Below, in pieces: positions 5,967-6,051 of a stretch of DNA of 6,051 bases. Below the pieces are notes generated by a model that worked only from the letters and a program-made list of their open reading frames with translations, was not told the origin of the DNA and did not search any database. This stretch comes from Tepidimicrobium sp. (GTDB lineage Bacteria; Bacillota; Clostridia; Tissierellales; Tepidimicrobiaceae), in NCBI GenBank assembly GCA_012839395.1, contig DUNJ01000145.1, positions 1 to 6,051 of the forward strand. Direction: 5' to 3'. Position 1 is the stretch's first letter, and every line of letters starts with the position of its first letter. Made by a program: the position numbers and the translations under genes.

Positions 5967-6051
5967 ATGAAAAAGATATTGATTACAAACAATAGGTATG
6001 CATATGATGAACATAAGGATACCTTAGAAGCGAAACTTTACGAAGATTTTA
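5967..6051 (+). CDS. N-terminus of a divergent protein of unknown function (28 codons visible)
   Basis: An open frame runs from the ATG at 5967 to the window edge. It is preceded by GGAGGG (5955-5960) with 6 nt spacing, a strong ribosome binding site, and by the promoter candidates upstream, so I take it as a real gene. The visible protein is MKKILITNNRYAYDEHKD followed by TLEAKLYEDF. The first seven residues look like an opening beta strand of a cytosolic alpha/beta protein and not like a signal peptide, since the hydrophobic stretch is only three to four residues and is followed by NNR. The next part is charged and probably helical. I do not recognise a family from this much sequence. It is transcribed away from dnaE. 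Confidence 0.75.
   Translation, partial: MKKILITNNRYAYDEHKDTLEAKLYEDF

Overview
The window looks like core chromosome of a low-GC Gram-positive bacterium in the Clostridia/Tissierellia range of Bacillota. The evidence is AT-rich DNA with heavy use of ATA, AGG and AGA codons, strong AGGAGG-type ribosome binding sites, and the order dnaE - small ORF - pfkA - pyk, which is a clostridial arrangement (family knowledge from memory; no search was run). No mobile element, tRNA, rRNA, CRISPR array or defence/biosynthetic cassette was seen.

Almost everything lies on the minus strand, so transcription runs from right to left. From about 5751 down to the left edge come dnaE (complete replicative-type DNA polymerase III alpha subunit, 1157 aa), a 97-bp gap, a 64-aa protein of unknown function, pfkA (complete ATP-type 6-phosphofructokinase, 319 aa) and pyk (pyruvate kinase, first 327 residues, cut by the window edge). 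The last three genes are packed with gaps of 25 and 17 bp. PfkA commits fructose 6-phosphate to glycolysis and Pyk makes pyruvate and ATP at its end, so the downstream genes form a glycolytic module behind a DNA polymerase gene. The 97-bp gap holds a good extended -10 promoter with a 20-bp dyad over it, which suggests that the glycolytic module can be transcribed separately from dnaE.

The only non-coding stretch of any size is 5752-5966 (215 bp). It separates dnaE from a divergent plus-strand gene of which only 28 codons are visible. It contains a likely dnaE promoter, a near-consensus plus-strand promoter, and two inverted repeats between that promoter and the plus-strand start codon that could be operator sites.

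I did not find a convincing new system. The points worth a second look are modest: a cysteine at the phosphoryl-donor position 124 of PfkA, an apparently complete metal-ligand set in the DnaE PHP domain, the conserved-looking small protein between replication and glycolysis genes, the two dyad-bearing regulatory regions, and a loss of pyruvate kinase similarity in the last 23 bases at the left edge.
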